DNA from: Arthonia radiata
Lineage: Eukaryota > Ascomycota > Arthoniomycetes > Arthoniales > Arthoniaceae
Direction: 5' to 3'
Assembly (NCBI GenBank): GCA_002989075.1
Contig: PSQN01000011.1
Location: 587,131-651,130 of the forward strand
DNA: 64,000 nt
The position numbers and the translations under genes were made by a program. How positions within the stretch are numbered: position 1 is the first letter of the stretch; each line of letters opens with the position of its first letter. Positions 43,124 through 53,661 of this stretch are shown piece by piece. The notes below the pieces were generated by a model, which saw only the letters and a program-made list of their open reading frames with translations, had not been told where the DNA came from and did no database searches.

Positions 43124-44960
43124 CTAAGCATGCGTCCTCATGTCCTCACAGTTGACCTGCGCTCCCACACCTGTCTCTATCATACCTGCGTGACCACCCA
43201 GCGTCGCCGCCGTTATCGCAGCTTGCGGCGCCGTTGTAACATGCCCACTCGCAAACACGTTCGCGCTCTCACCTCCTATACTCTGCTGCCCACCCGCACT
43301 CTGCCTCCCGTCACTTCTTTCTCCTTCGAACCTCTCATCCTCCCGCTTCCCCACCTCCTGACCCACCTGCTCAGGCACCTCCACATCCGCATACCCCACC
43401 TCGACACCCATCGGGCCCAGCCCAGTCATAACCCCATTCCCCTGACTGATCAGCCCGCCCCTCGCCACTTCTTCCTCGCTCACATCTCGCCAAGAGCATT
43501 TACAATGCTTCTTCGTGCAGCCGATGCAGGCAGTCAGGTTCTTGCAGCAGTCGATTTGCAAGCGGCGGCAGCGGTCGCACGGCGGGTAGATGCGCCCGCC
43601 TTTTGGGAGCATTTCCATGCGCGTCGTCAGAAGGGGCTTGTAGGGGCCTTCGGGCTGGGGTGGCGGCTGCGGACGGCGGGGTTTGGGGTTCGTGGAGGGG
43701 GTGGTGGAATGTGCTGGTGGTGAGGCGGTGGAGGGTTGGGGTGTATGGTTAGACTGTGAATGGGGTCGAGCGTGCGATGTGGGCGGCGGTGTGGCGGGCT
43801 GAGTGTCATGGGAGAGGTGCCGGCGGTTGGCTGTGAAGAGGCGGGTGAGATCTTGTCGGACCTGCGGGGAGGACGCGGAGTGCAGCAGGCCGTTGGGGGT
43901 GTTGCCGTTGACTTGCCGGCCCTCGACGATGGCGCTTCGGCGCCCTTTCAGACGGTGGTTGAACTGGCGGCCGCGGGCGGCGACTTGGTCTGCCAGTGTG
44001 ATGACGCGGGATACGGTGTCCTCGAGGATGTCTAGCGTGCCCAGTTCGCGGTCTTCGTCTTCTGCGACTGGTTGTGCTGGCATCATCTTTTGTAACAAGC
44101 CGCTGCGAACCATCTGCCATTCTTCCCAGCTGACCTGCACGGTGCAGCCTTTTGCCTCGAATTGGACGACGCGCTTGTTCTCTGAGACGTCATCGAATTC
44201 GCGGACGCCGATGGGGTCGAGGCTCGCGTGGGCGACGTCGAGCCACGACATCGAGGGCTGGCTCCTGTGGCCGTAGGCCGAGATAACCTGCGGCGGACTA
44301 GCAACCAGGTGTCAGCACAACACCTTCTGAAGTTCATTCACTGTTCCAAACAAAGTATTTTGAGACAACGCCGGCGCGTTGGCTGCTTAACAAATTCCCC
44401 AAGGCAATAGAAGGGAATGTGAGGCTCTAAGACGTACCTAAGAAAAAGATATTAGCACAGCTGCTTCTGAGGTTTGTTCAGTATTCAAACAAGGCTCTTT
44501 TGGGCGACGCCAGCGCCCCAGCTGCCTGACAAGGAGCTTTGCGGCAACAGAACGGGATGTGTGGATGCTTGAAGACGTACCCATCGAACATGCGCTCGAA
44601 GCGCTGGAGGTAAATTGAGCTGAGTGGCCTTGCTCCTAGATTGTTCGCTAGGGATTCTGAGCGCTCGAGGACGGAGGTGTATTGGTTGAGTATGCTGACG
44701 CATGTCGGCAGGGAGTCAGTGTTTGGATCGAGGAGAGACACATCGGCCGCTTGCTGTCGTGCTAGATAGTCGATCTGCAGGTGTGATGTGTGGGAGGCTT
44801 GTGGGAAGCCAGCAGTCGTGCTCTGCTGTGTCTGGTCCTCATGCTGTGCGGCATTGAAGAGCATGCCATAGTGCGAGTCTGTACGAGGCGCCTTTGCTGC
44901 AGAAGTGTGTACGTTCTCAGTTCCGTCATGGTGCTTTCTCTTCAGCGACTGGTCGTCCAT
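43124..44960 (-). CDS. Protein with Zn(2)-Cys(6)-type motif near the C-terminus
   Basis: Exon 1 (44960-44581, 126 codons) and exon 2 (44297-43124) flank a 283-nt interval made of two back-to-back introner-like elements. Joining the outer GT and AG gives RMFDG-PPQVISAYG in frame and 517 residues. The zinc cluster lies near residues 365-395: C-DR-C-RRLQID-C-CKNLTA-C-IG-C-TKKHCK-C, matching fungal Zn2Cys6 spacing. Such motifs usually bind DNA near the N-terminus, so its C-terminal place after a long disordered Pro/Ser/Thr linker is unusual. There is a probable NLS-like KRKHH at the start. Residues 130-200 are a compact unit with VQVSWEEWQMVRSGLLQKM. It is likely a nuclear regulator with unknown targets. 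Confidence 0.82.
44298..44437 (-). mobile_element. Introner-like element, downstream copy of tandem pair A
   Basis: 140 nt, GTACGTCTTAGAGCC at the 5' end and TGTGCTGACACC...CTAG at the 3' end, with the CTTTGTTTG family block inside. Its donor G follows directly after the AG of the neighbouring copy. It shares ends and internal blocks with the four other copies in the window. Confidence 0.85.
44438..44580 (-). mobile_element. Introner-like element, upstream copy of tandem pair A
   Basis: 143 nt, GTACGTCTTCAAGC to TTTTTCTTAG. It carries CAGCTGGGGCGCTGGCG and CTTGTTTGAATACTGAAC, diverged forms of the family core. Its branch region reads TGTGCTAATA instead of TGTGCTGACA. Confidence 0.85.
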
Positions 44961-45415
44961 GACAGAGTCGGGATGAAGTATATCGGATGGCGGAGCGTAG
45001 CGGGCTAGCCAGCGGAAAGCGGAGGCGGGGGATATACTGAAGCGGGCGACATGAATTTACAGTTTGAAATCCAGGCATACAGCGGTGATTGTGGAAAGAC
45101 GTTTGAAGTCAGCGCCGAGCTCAACGAGCCTCGCTGGATCTTTATGGACGCGCGTCTACGTTGGCAGGCGGAAGCAGCGCTCGGAGGATGTGCGGGGAAC
45201 GCCGCTGAGAAACATTTTGCCTTAGAGTTCAGGCAAAAATAGTCCTCGTATCAGGTCCCTTCCTTTTTGCGATGCCTTTTCACGAAGACTGCATTACCTC
45301 TCAGACAAAAGTTCAATCTCGAAGCTCTAGAAGAGAACCTTGCCGGCGAAGTCTAGAACACCGCCGAAAGGAGGTAATCATCAGACACACAAGGACTTCA
45401 AGCCCAGGACATTCG
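44961..45415. promoter_or_regulatory. Divergent promoter region of Zn2Cys6 and LSm7 genes
   Basis: 455 bp between two divergent start codons. The LSm7 frame remains open upstream to 45272 without an ATG that gives a family-like protein. No other feature. Confidence 0.5.
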
Positions 45416-45895
45416 ATGTCTGACCGCGCCTCCATTCGTGGCGGCCGAGGAGGTCGCGGTGGTCCCGGCCGAGGCGACGGAGGGGGCTATCGTGGTGGTC
45501 GCGGCGGACGCGATGGAGGCCAAGGTGCTCAGCAGGAAAAGCCGAAGAAGGAGAATATCCTTGACCTAAAGAAATACAGCGACAAGGAGATCACAGTCAA
45601 ATTCAATGGTGGCCGAGAGATCACAGGAGTATTGAAGGGTTATGATCAATTGATGAACTTGGTGTTGGATGATGTGAAGGAGCTCACGAGAGGTATGTGA
45701 CGAAGTCATGCAACATTCAGACCGACCCTACGCTAGACGCTAATGTTCTCATCCGCAGACGAGGAGGGTAACACCTCCTCGAGACCGCTCGGCTTACTGG
45801 TTGCGAGAGGCACGCTTCTAACCAGTATCAGCCCAGTTGATGGTAGCGAGGAGATTGCAAATCCTTTTGCAGAGGGTGCTGAGGACGAGCAATGA
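45416..45895 (+). CDS. LSM7: U6 snRNA-associated Sm-like protein LSm7 with RGG N-terminus
   Basis: Exons 45416-45692 and 45759-45895 join across a GTATGT intron, giving 137 residues. The Sm fold is complete: Sm1 (KEITVKFNGGREITGVLKGY, then LMNLVLDDVKEL) and Sm2 (LGLLVARGTLLTSISP). LSm7 is part of the LSm2-8 ring on U6 snRNA and the LSm1-7 ring that promotes mRNA decapping. The first ~45 residues are an Arg/Gly-rich segment with about seven RGG or GRG units, an RNA-binding and methylation-prone sequence not found in yeast Lsm7. The intron lies between the two Sm motifs. Confidence 0.95.
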
Positions 45896-47036
45896 GCCCA
45901 TCGATGCGATACTTTCAACCTATCATGAGGCCATGTTCGATCCAGAACTGCAACCACAAAGCCTGCGAATTGGTTCAGTAGCTTTCCATGTCAAGCTTCT
46001 TAAAAGACATCCACGAACGGACGAGCGCTGCTCTGTTTGAATGTCAGCAGAGGAGTGAAACGCGATGCAGGTTGATAAGTGTATCTCAGCGGCTCTCACG
46101 CATTTGCTTAGCTTGCAGATCACCAAGATTCTGGACTCAATTTGGGCGCCTGGTAAGCCAGGCTCGATCGACCGGACGCCAACCAGAAGTGAGGATGCGA
46201 TCTGTGCCAGCACGAACAGTCCAGACGCCGCCGGTCACACTCGAGATTTGAGAGCTTAGCCAAACACGCCCCGAACTCCCCCAGGTCACGAAGTACGAGA
46301 ATGACGAGTCTTAAATAGTTACCAGAGGGCGACAATAATTATCTAATTCCAGGGAAGTCGTGATCCTTCATTATACGGCACTCACAGCTCATACGTAAGT
46401 TAACCATGCTGATCGCGACTTCCCCGAATTGCATCTTCGCACTCGCGCCTGGCTCAGGTTCACTCAGAGCTTGAATGCGAGTGCGTGATTGTTCCTTGCC
46501 CATGCTGCATTTCGGGAAATTCTCAGCTTCGCACATACGAGCCCCTCTCTCCAGCAATTATCAGCATAACATCATAGACGGTTGTCACGCTATGGGGACA
46601 TTTGTAGAATAGCTAGTCAGCCAGTGCTTTGTAGCCATGCGTGCACGGGCCAAGCTGTCGATCTTAAGAAGATCTTCTTTTTGTTCTTCTTACTCTCTTC
46701 TCGTATATATCGAAGTCATGTTCAATATGGAACGGTTGTGGTATGAGTCCCTGTCGAATTTTCGCCAAGCTAGGGAAATGAGGCTGTCGGTTGCCTCCAA
46801 CACAAAAGACGCCTGTCCATTGGTGGCCTTCACCGGACGCTGCAGGCGTTGTCACCTGCCCCGCTGCACTCCTCTTGCAGCCCGCAGTAACGGGCAAGAA
46901 GGCTGTGTCAAGATGCAGTGCTCCATAAAAACATGGAACAGGTACGATTAGGGCGTCCAAGGTACAATGATGTACCCGAGCTTGGTTGGCCCTTAAGTGT
47001 CCCATATAATCATCGCATCTGGAAGGACACACTAGG
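45896..47036. other. Intergenic region
   Basis: About 1.1 kb between LSm7 and the HeLo-like gene. It is somewhat AT-richer than the flanking genes and contains only short frames without motifs. Nothing is supported. Confidence 0.45.
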
Positions 47037-49396
47037 ATGGGGGATCCTTTGAGCATTATCACTGGAGTAATCGCTATTACAGGAGCGACCATACAATCCA
47101 TTCAGCTGCTGATCAAGCTTACCGCAAATGCAAGAAGCGCTTCCGAGGACATCAGGTCTGTCGTCGAAGATGCACAAGCTTTCCGGTCAATTTTGGTCTC
47201 ACTGGAAGCTCTGATGAAGCATCAGACCATTCAAGAAGCCATTCGCGAGGACAGATCGATTCTTGAGATGGTAGAGAATTTGATTCAGCCGCTTGGAACA
47301 TGTCGCGCTATACTGGAGGCGTTGACTTCAAAGACACAGAACTTGCTGAAGCCAGAACACGGTGGCTTCGGGAGCCATGCTACGAGTTTCAGATGGAGTA
47401 TGTCAACAAAGAATCAAGTGGCCAAGCTGCAGATGCGCCTGCAAGCTGCCAAGTCTACTTTTGGACGAGCACTCGATGCTATCAATACGCATGTAACGTC
47501 TTTGTTGTCTGGTCCTCAAGCGCTCGCTGACTGTCGTGAAGGCTTTGTGTCTTGCGGTTGCTGGCGGTCAGAAGTTTGACGGCGGCTCAACCATTAGAGC
47601 CGTTTGCTGGCTTGCATCGGGCTGACATAGTTCGCATCGTATCTGAGCCGTCATTGAGGCCACATCAACACCAGAAAACAGTCGGGGCTGAGGATCATGC
47701 GAGCAAAAGCATAAGCAGACATCGTGGACGCTCGTCTTCGCCGGCCGATGGCGATACAGAGCCTTATCATGGCGCTGCCGACATCTTCTATGACTGCACA
47801 TCCACACCACGCTCAAGGTCGCCTCAGTTTGGGGGCGGCGTGCAAGCCTTTTATTATGAGAAGCAATCATCGTACTACCCTGAAAACTATGCAGTGGAGG
47901 GCCTTTTCGATGAGGCAGTGTTCATGGTGGCTGCAATGCGATGCCGAGAAGACGAACAATGTTATCGCTACTTCTTGACTTATGCGCAAACACCACGAAA
48001 ATGGCGTAGAATCGTTCTTGAAGCCACTTATATCGGTGCCATTGGACAAGCACTCGCTTTGCAAGCCTCAATTACAGACATTAATGACAACAGTTGGAAA
48101 CCGTTACCCGTACCGCTTCACAAACTGTTGAGGAGGCTATTGGCTAAGGTGCAATTGTTTGACGCAATCTCGAGGATCACCCTATCGATTGTCGATGATG
48201 GTAGCAAGTACTTGACAGCTCAAGCTTCCCATGTGGAGGTGTCCGAGGATCGTCTGGAAAACGAACTGTGCGATGAGCGCAGCGCTATACTGGATCTGAA
48301 AGACCTGAGTTGTTTGTTGATCCCAGAATCTCAGGTCAGTGTGCGATCGCGCCTGGCTTCTACACGCTACGAAGTCTGGGTCGGAACCCAGATCTATGTG
48401 GAACGAAGAGCACGATTTGCGAGCGCTACGGGAGGAGCTGCGAATGGATTTGGCGAATTCATGAGAGATCTCAAACAGCATCATGCTCTAAGTGCGTTCA
48501 GATCGTTGGTCCAGTTCGCTGGCGTGGTCGTTGACGACTCAAGAAGACACATCAGGGGCTATCTGCACGAGGTCCCGGTCACCAGCCTCATGTTACTGCT
48601 CGCAGAGACAAATGCTAGATCTGAAACGATGCCGTGGTCGACAAGGAAGTCAATCATGGTCCGAGTTGTTGAAGTCATGTCGAGAATTCATCGTGAAGGA
48701 CTTGTGGCGGGGGTCATCGTCCCCTGCACGTTCAATTTCCGGATTGATGGAACAATAGTAATCTCCCAACTCGGGACTTACCCAAAAAGGATTCTCAACC
48801 GTCAGGGGGAAATGCCACCGGAGCTCCGACACACAAAGTCGGGTAGTAAAGTTGCTGTAAACGACCAACTCAATTATCAGACAGACATCTTCCAGCTTGG
48901 CTTGGTCTTGTGGCAGATAGCCGAGCAGAAGCATAAATGTCATGGCATTTTCTGCGCAAGATCAGCGTGCACGAATGTCCCCCGCCATTTGTGCACCGCA
49001 GACCACGTCAACCCTGTCGAGCTGCCGGTTTGCAAAGGGAACGAGTCTGCATTTCTTAACGATCTCATCAACAAATGCAGGTCTCGACATCCTGAAGCAA
49101 GGCCGTCAGCTCTAGAGATCGCCAAAGCTCTACAACAGCAAGGATGGCAGGACGAGGGTACCCCTGAGATTGCTGAGTACCTGGATAAGCATATTACTGG
49201 CAATCCATACGCCGTTTCTGTTTGGTGTGACGAATGTAGCGCGCAAACGACTGAGACTTACCACCACTGCTATGAATGTATCGCTGGCGATCTGGATCTG
49301 TGCCCGAGGCGCTTTGAAAACGGCATTCGCTGCAAGGTTGCTGAACATCAATTGGTGAAGTTGGAAATGAAGAACGGGGTTATGGTCCGCTCGTAG
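47037..49396 (+). CDS. HeLo-like / pseudokinase / ZZ-zinc-finger protein, candidate cell-death or incompatibility factor
   Basis: Exons 47037-47535 and 47598-49396 join across a 62-nt GTGAAG...ATTAG intron in phase 1, giving about 765 residues; the donor is weak, so the junction is likely but not proven. Residues 1-~165 start MGDPLSIITGVIAITGATIQ and resemble the helical N-terminal domains of fungal HeLo/SesA-type death proteins. Residues ~420-650 have a protein-kinase outline but lack catalysis: the HRD region reads HREGLVAGVIVP with no Asp, and the DFG site reads SQLGT, although TDIFQLGLVLWQIAE matches helix F. Residues ~705-755 are a ZZ-like finger (CDECSAQTTETYHHCYEC, then DLC, C and AEHQLV). 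The order parallels MLKL (four-helix bundle plus pseudokinase). Function is inferred from architecture. Confidence 0.72.
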
Positions 49397-49780
49397 GGGA
49401 GGCCTGGGAGTCCTCGTCAAAATCGTTGCTGGAGAGGCCTGGAAACATCAGTGTGAAGCAGACTTGGAGACCCGCTTCTTGAGAATGGACAATATCGTTG
49501 ATAAATAAGATGTGCTCTAATGGAAGGAGAGTATATTAGATAGTTAAGTTGATGTAAAATTGCGGAGTACAGAACACTTCATTCTTTTGAATCCTATAGT
49601 TACAGAGGCCCAGCCACGTCATTGAGGACCTTGCCACTAAGCTATACACACGAGTCCCTCATTGTATATTCCTCTTCTTGATGAAAACCAAAGCAAACTG
49701 TGAAAGACGTTTTTGTTCATTACAAGAGCATTACAATTTACCATACGAGATACTTTACTTACCTCTTATGCTACCACCTC
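49397..49780. other. Convergent 3' intergenic region
   Basis: 384 bp of AT-rich sequence between two convergent genes, containing polyadenylation-like A/T tracts. No gene is supported. Confidence 0.5.
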
Positions 49781-51916
49781 TTAAACATCCTCAGGATCAT
49801 ACGGGATAAAAACAGTCCCAACCTTCTTCTTCGGCTTAGTCTTCGGGCTGCACAGGTCACCATCATGCGAATGCTCCTCCTGAATCGACGCCATCTGCGC
49901 AACAGGCGCCGAGTATCCCGCACTGTGCAGTCTCCGCGCAATGCTCGCATCACTGCTCGTGGACGAATGCCTGCGCTCAGCGCCGGCCGCCTGGTACTCG
50001 TCAGCCTGCTGTGGAACACTGCGCGGAACGTTCAACGTACGTCGTGATTTCTTGGGACGGGGATTGTACTCTTCCTCCGGGTCGCCGTTGTCGGCGCCCT
50101 CGCTCTCATTACCGGTGTACGCGGACTCGTCAGCCTTCTGCTCGTCCTCGTCGACCATCTTGCGCTTGAGCGTGCGGCGGCCTTTTTCTTTCTTGGCTTT
50201 CTCCGCGTTGCGCTCTTGCTGCGTGTCGATTTGTAACTGGAGGTCGCCCATGTTGACGAAGAATTGCGTGGCACTTTGGCCGCGGCTCTGCATCATGCGC
50301 ATCTTCGAGTGGCCGGTGGCGGCGGCTTTGCGGTCGACGAGGCGGTGGACGAGCGTGCGGTTATGCGGGAGTTTGCGTGCTTCCGGGCGGCGCGGGTTGT
50401 GCGCGGGATAGTTCGCCCAGCGCTCTTGGCCGTTGCCGGTTTTGGCGGCCGTGATGAAGTCGCGCGCGACTTTGTACTCGTCGGTGCCTTGGCCGAGACC
50501 GGCGATCCATTCGCCGGTGGGCTCGCCGGGCATCTCGCGGTCGTCGGCGCGGACGTCCATGTCGCGGCAGATGGCTGCCCAGTCGAAGAAGCGCTCCATG
50601 CAGTAGAGGTGGGCGTAGCCGGCGACGTGCATGGGGTTGCGGGCTTCGCCGTGGGTAGCCCATTGCTCGTCGAAGGCGACGCGGTAGTGGCCTGTGTTGA
50701 TGGTGCGGGCCTTGTAGATGCCAGCGGGGCATTCGCGCACACGGCACTTGAGACCGTGCTGGGTGTTGACGCGCTTGGCAGAGTCGCCTGGCATCTTCTG
50801 GATCCACATGACGAGCTTGGGATTGGTCTTGGCGAGGGCTTCTTGCTGCTCGATGGGGAGGGTGGCGCGGGTTGCGGGGCTGTGGAATGGGTGATCGTAC
50901 ATGAAGTGGAACAGGTCATCGGCTTCGAATGGGACTGAGTTGAGTTCGCCCCATTGGTTGTATTTGAAAGTCTTGCCATTGCTGGCGGTCCATTGCGGGT
51001 GCGACAGACCAAGAGGATGGAGAGTGTTACGGTAGGGACCGTCGCCGTAGTTGTTAGTCTTGCCTGTACGTGTATTACCTTTTGTAGCAGAGTTGACACG
51101 AATCCAAGGGCGTGAGTTGTCCGCCTTTGGCGACTCTACTCGGTAGAGTGGCTGACGGCGGTTAATCTTATTAGCTTTGTCACTGGATCTGCGTCGCCGT
51201 GAGGATGCTACTGACTGATTGTCGTCCGCGGGCTCCTCGATCGTAGGGAGCACGTTCGAGGGCGAGAATGATGGCTCAATCGGGGCATACTCGATCGGCG
51301 CGTAGCCAGCTGGGTCCGGGTAGTCAAAGCTAGGCAAAGTGAGCGTAGGATCAAAGGTTGACTGAGGAAGCGCGTAAGTGGCAGGCGCTGCGGTCATTGC
51401 AACATCACCTTCCCAGCGCAGCTCGCGCTCATCGAGAATGCGAAAATTGCGTGGATGCAGCCATTGGCCATTGAGACCGCGGATTGCCGGGAGCTCACTA
51501 CCAGAGTCAGTCCGGTATCTTGGCGGGTTTGACTGTGTGAGATCAGTCTGAAACATCAATGATGGGTCAATATTTTGGGTGAGGGTTTCCTGAGGGTTGA
51601 TGTAGCCATTGGGCACGATAAACTGGCTAAAGCTGTTGATCCCACCTACTGTACCGTCTGCGGGCGCCGTCATAGCGGCATCGCCTTGTTCGAGAAACGC
51701 GGTGAAAGAGTCCTTGGAACCTGGCCGACTGTTTCGTCGCGGTTGCACAAGCTGTGCGGATGTGTCAATGGGCTGAGCGAAATCAAACACGCCATCGAAA
51801 TTAAAGTCATCAGTGTTGGGCAGACCGAACAGCTTGTCGGACACGAAGAGCTTGTCAGCTTCAGAAGTCTGCGACCGATCACTAGATCGCCTCTGATCTT
51901 GGCTAAAGCTGGCCAT
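49781..51916 (-). CDS. Conserved Pezizomycotina protein of unknown function
   Basis: A single exon encodes 711 residues. Residues 1-~270 are disordered, with RRRRSSDKANKINRR near 240-255 as a possible nuclear signal. The conserved core runs from ~290 to 500 and holds GLKCRVRECPAGIYKARTIN, AGYAHLYCMERFFDWAAICR and HYRVAFDEQW. Its four cysteines (C-x4-C, then two single C) could bind a metal. This core recurs in uncharacterised proteins of filamentous ascomycetes; I know no function for it. From ~520 the chain is basic and coiled (QERNAEKAKKEKGRRTLKRK), then acidic and Ser-rich. A nuclear role is plausible only. Confidence 0.85.
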   Translation of the reverse strand: MASFSQDQRRSSDRSQTSEADKLFVSDKLFGLPNTDDFNFDGVFDFAQPIDTSAQLVQPRRNSRPGSKDSFTAFLEQGDAAMTAPADGTVGGINSFSQFIVPNGYINPQETLTQNIDPSLMFQTDLTQSNPPRYRTDSGSELPAIRGLNGQWLHPRNFRILDERELRWEGDVAMTAAPATYALPQSTFDPTLTLPSFDYPDPAGYAPIEYAPIEPSFSPSNVLPTIEEPADDNQSVASSRRRRSSDKANKINRRQPLYRVESPKADNSRPWIRVNSATKGNTRTGKTNNYGDGPYRNTLHPLGLSHPQWTASNGKTFKYNQWGELNSVPFEADDLFHFMYDHPFHSPATRATLPIEQQEALAKTNPKLVMWIQKMPGDSAKRVNTQHGLKCRVRECPAGIYKARTINTGHYRVAFDEQWATHGEARNPMHVAGYAHLYCMERFFDWAAICRDMDVRADDREMPGEPTGEWIAGLGQGTDEYKVARDFITAAKTGNGQERWANYPAHNPRRPEARKLPHNRTLVHRLVDRKAAATGHSKMRMMQSRGQSATQFFVNMGDLQLQIDTQQERNAEKAKKEKGRRTLKRKMVDEDEQKADESAYTGNESEGADNGDPEEEYNPRPKKSRRTLNVPRSVPQQADEYQAAGAERRHSSTSSDASIARRLHSAGYSAPVAQMASIQEEHSHDGDLCSPKTKPKKKVGTVFIPYDPEDV

Positions 51917-53661
51917 GGTGGCTTTACTGGTATTGTTGAATGTGGTGAACGCTTGACTATGCAGAGAGTGTATTGAAGGGATGCAATGTAATATCTATGT
52001 GGAACAGAAAAGAGACCTGCTCAGCAAGAAATGAAAAGTCTTAAACGAGCGACAGTACTGGGACTCGAAACCGAAACGAAGTTAGAACAGAGAGTATGCA
52101 AGACCAGAATGGAAAGAGTATACAGGCGGATGGAGGTTTGGGGCAGCCATAAGCCAGAACTCGGACTGAACAAAGCCACTCGAGTGCATTGTTTGATAAG
52201 GCTGAGTGGCTCAATGGCCAGGCAGTGTGTGCACAATGTACCTCCAGTCGACGTCCTTTCAGGTGCCTTTGTCCATCACAATGTGGATTGTAATGGGTCG
52301 TGTCGACGAGCCTCGAGTCGTGCAACTCTGCCACACGAAAAGCTATAGATGTTGGCTCTGAATGTTGAGTATATCATGAATGAAACATATTCTCATGCCG
52401 CGAGAACACTGAGTGAGCGAGCGTTGTTGCTGCCCTTGACGCCGCGATGGCGGCTTCTGTTCAGTAAAATTAGCGTGAGTGCAGGAGAGTTGTACATCAT
52501 GAGGGTGTTCGTCCCGAGTCGGTGATTTTCAGAAGGTCTCCAAGCAAGGTATCATCAATGAGATCAGAACAGGTCTGTGAATGATTGCAATATTTTCATC
52601 TTTACGACAAGCAAAGTCCGGCGCAAGTTAAAGAGGACTTACCACATCGTCCGTGAAGGACGCAATCGAACACCAGCAAGCTGATCTTAGGTCTCCAGTG
52701 ATCTGGGGTGGAAAGGGAGTAATAAGTGACGGTGCATTTGATCTGAACGTTGAAGAAACAATGTCAAATCACAGGTGACTAGCCCATGGGAGCTTTCAGT
52801 ATCTTTCGAAGGTCTTAGAAGTCTTCCCAGAGTAGACGTAAGTTATGTCAGAAACGAAGTAAAATTTTAGTGGAGGATGGACACACGACGGAACGACAGG
52901 GCTGAGCTATCTTCGCGCTAAGCCCGAAGCAGCTAACTACCCACGAATTGAGCTCCTGAGCCTCCAAGTTCTGCTGTACCACTTCTTCCCCTTCAAACAC
53001 TTACCTATTGACCTTGCGCTCGTGAATGTTGCCAGCAATTGAGATCGTGATCAGCTTGGAGGCATGTTGTGCTAACAGCAATGCCAATGAGAGCGCTCGT
53101 ACAGCATTACAGATTGAAAGCGTAGTGCGTTCTGACGAACCCGAACAGGAGCACTATCCACACTGAAACTATCCTCCTAGAAGCGCTGGTGTTCACCAGC
53201 GCGCCGCTTGTCTTCGCTAAGTTGCGTTGTGTGATTACGATCAAGATAGGGGCCATAGCTAGCCACCACCTACTGCTTTTCACTATCCCATTCAGAGAGC
53301 CAGCATAGGGTGTGGAGGATCTGGGGCCATTAGTGCTAGGTGATGTGCCAAACACAAAAAATCTTACCTGGTGGCTATGAGGTAGCGCTTTCCCCTTGAG
53401 GTACAGTCACCGGCTCGAGTGGCTGCATTCAGTCTAGCTGCCTGTTTCTGCAGGCTGAGGATATCCGCGCGCATTAGGTGAGGCTCTCATATAAGCCCAC
53501 TTGAAGTGAGATCTCTTGTGGTGGGGCGTTTGCAATTGATTACGTTGCCAGAGTGACAGATCGCTTCCTGTTCCCTTAGCTTCTCAACATTTTCCTCCTT
53601 CTTGCTTTCGTGCTCCCACTGATTGTCAGTCTTGTCACATACTACAGGACTCCACCTCAAG
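51917..53661. other. Long divergent intergenic region
   Basis: About 1.75 kb between divergent start codons, the longest gap in the window apart from 6237-8414. It contains no frame above ~105 codons and no motif. Long regulatory leaders, possibly with 5'UTR introns, or an unrecognised noncoding RNA could lie here; I see no direct evidence of either. Confidence 0.45.
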
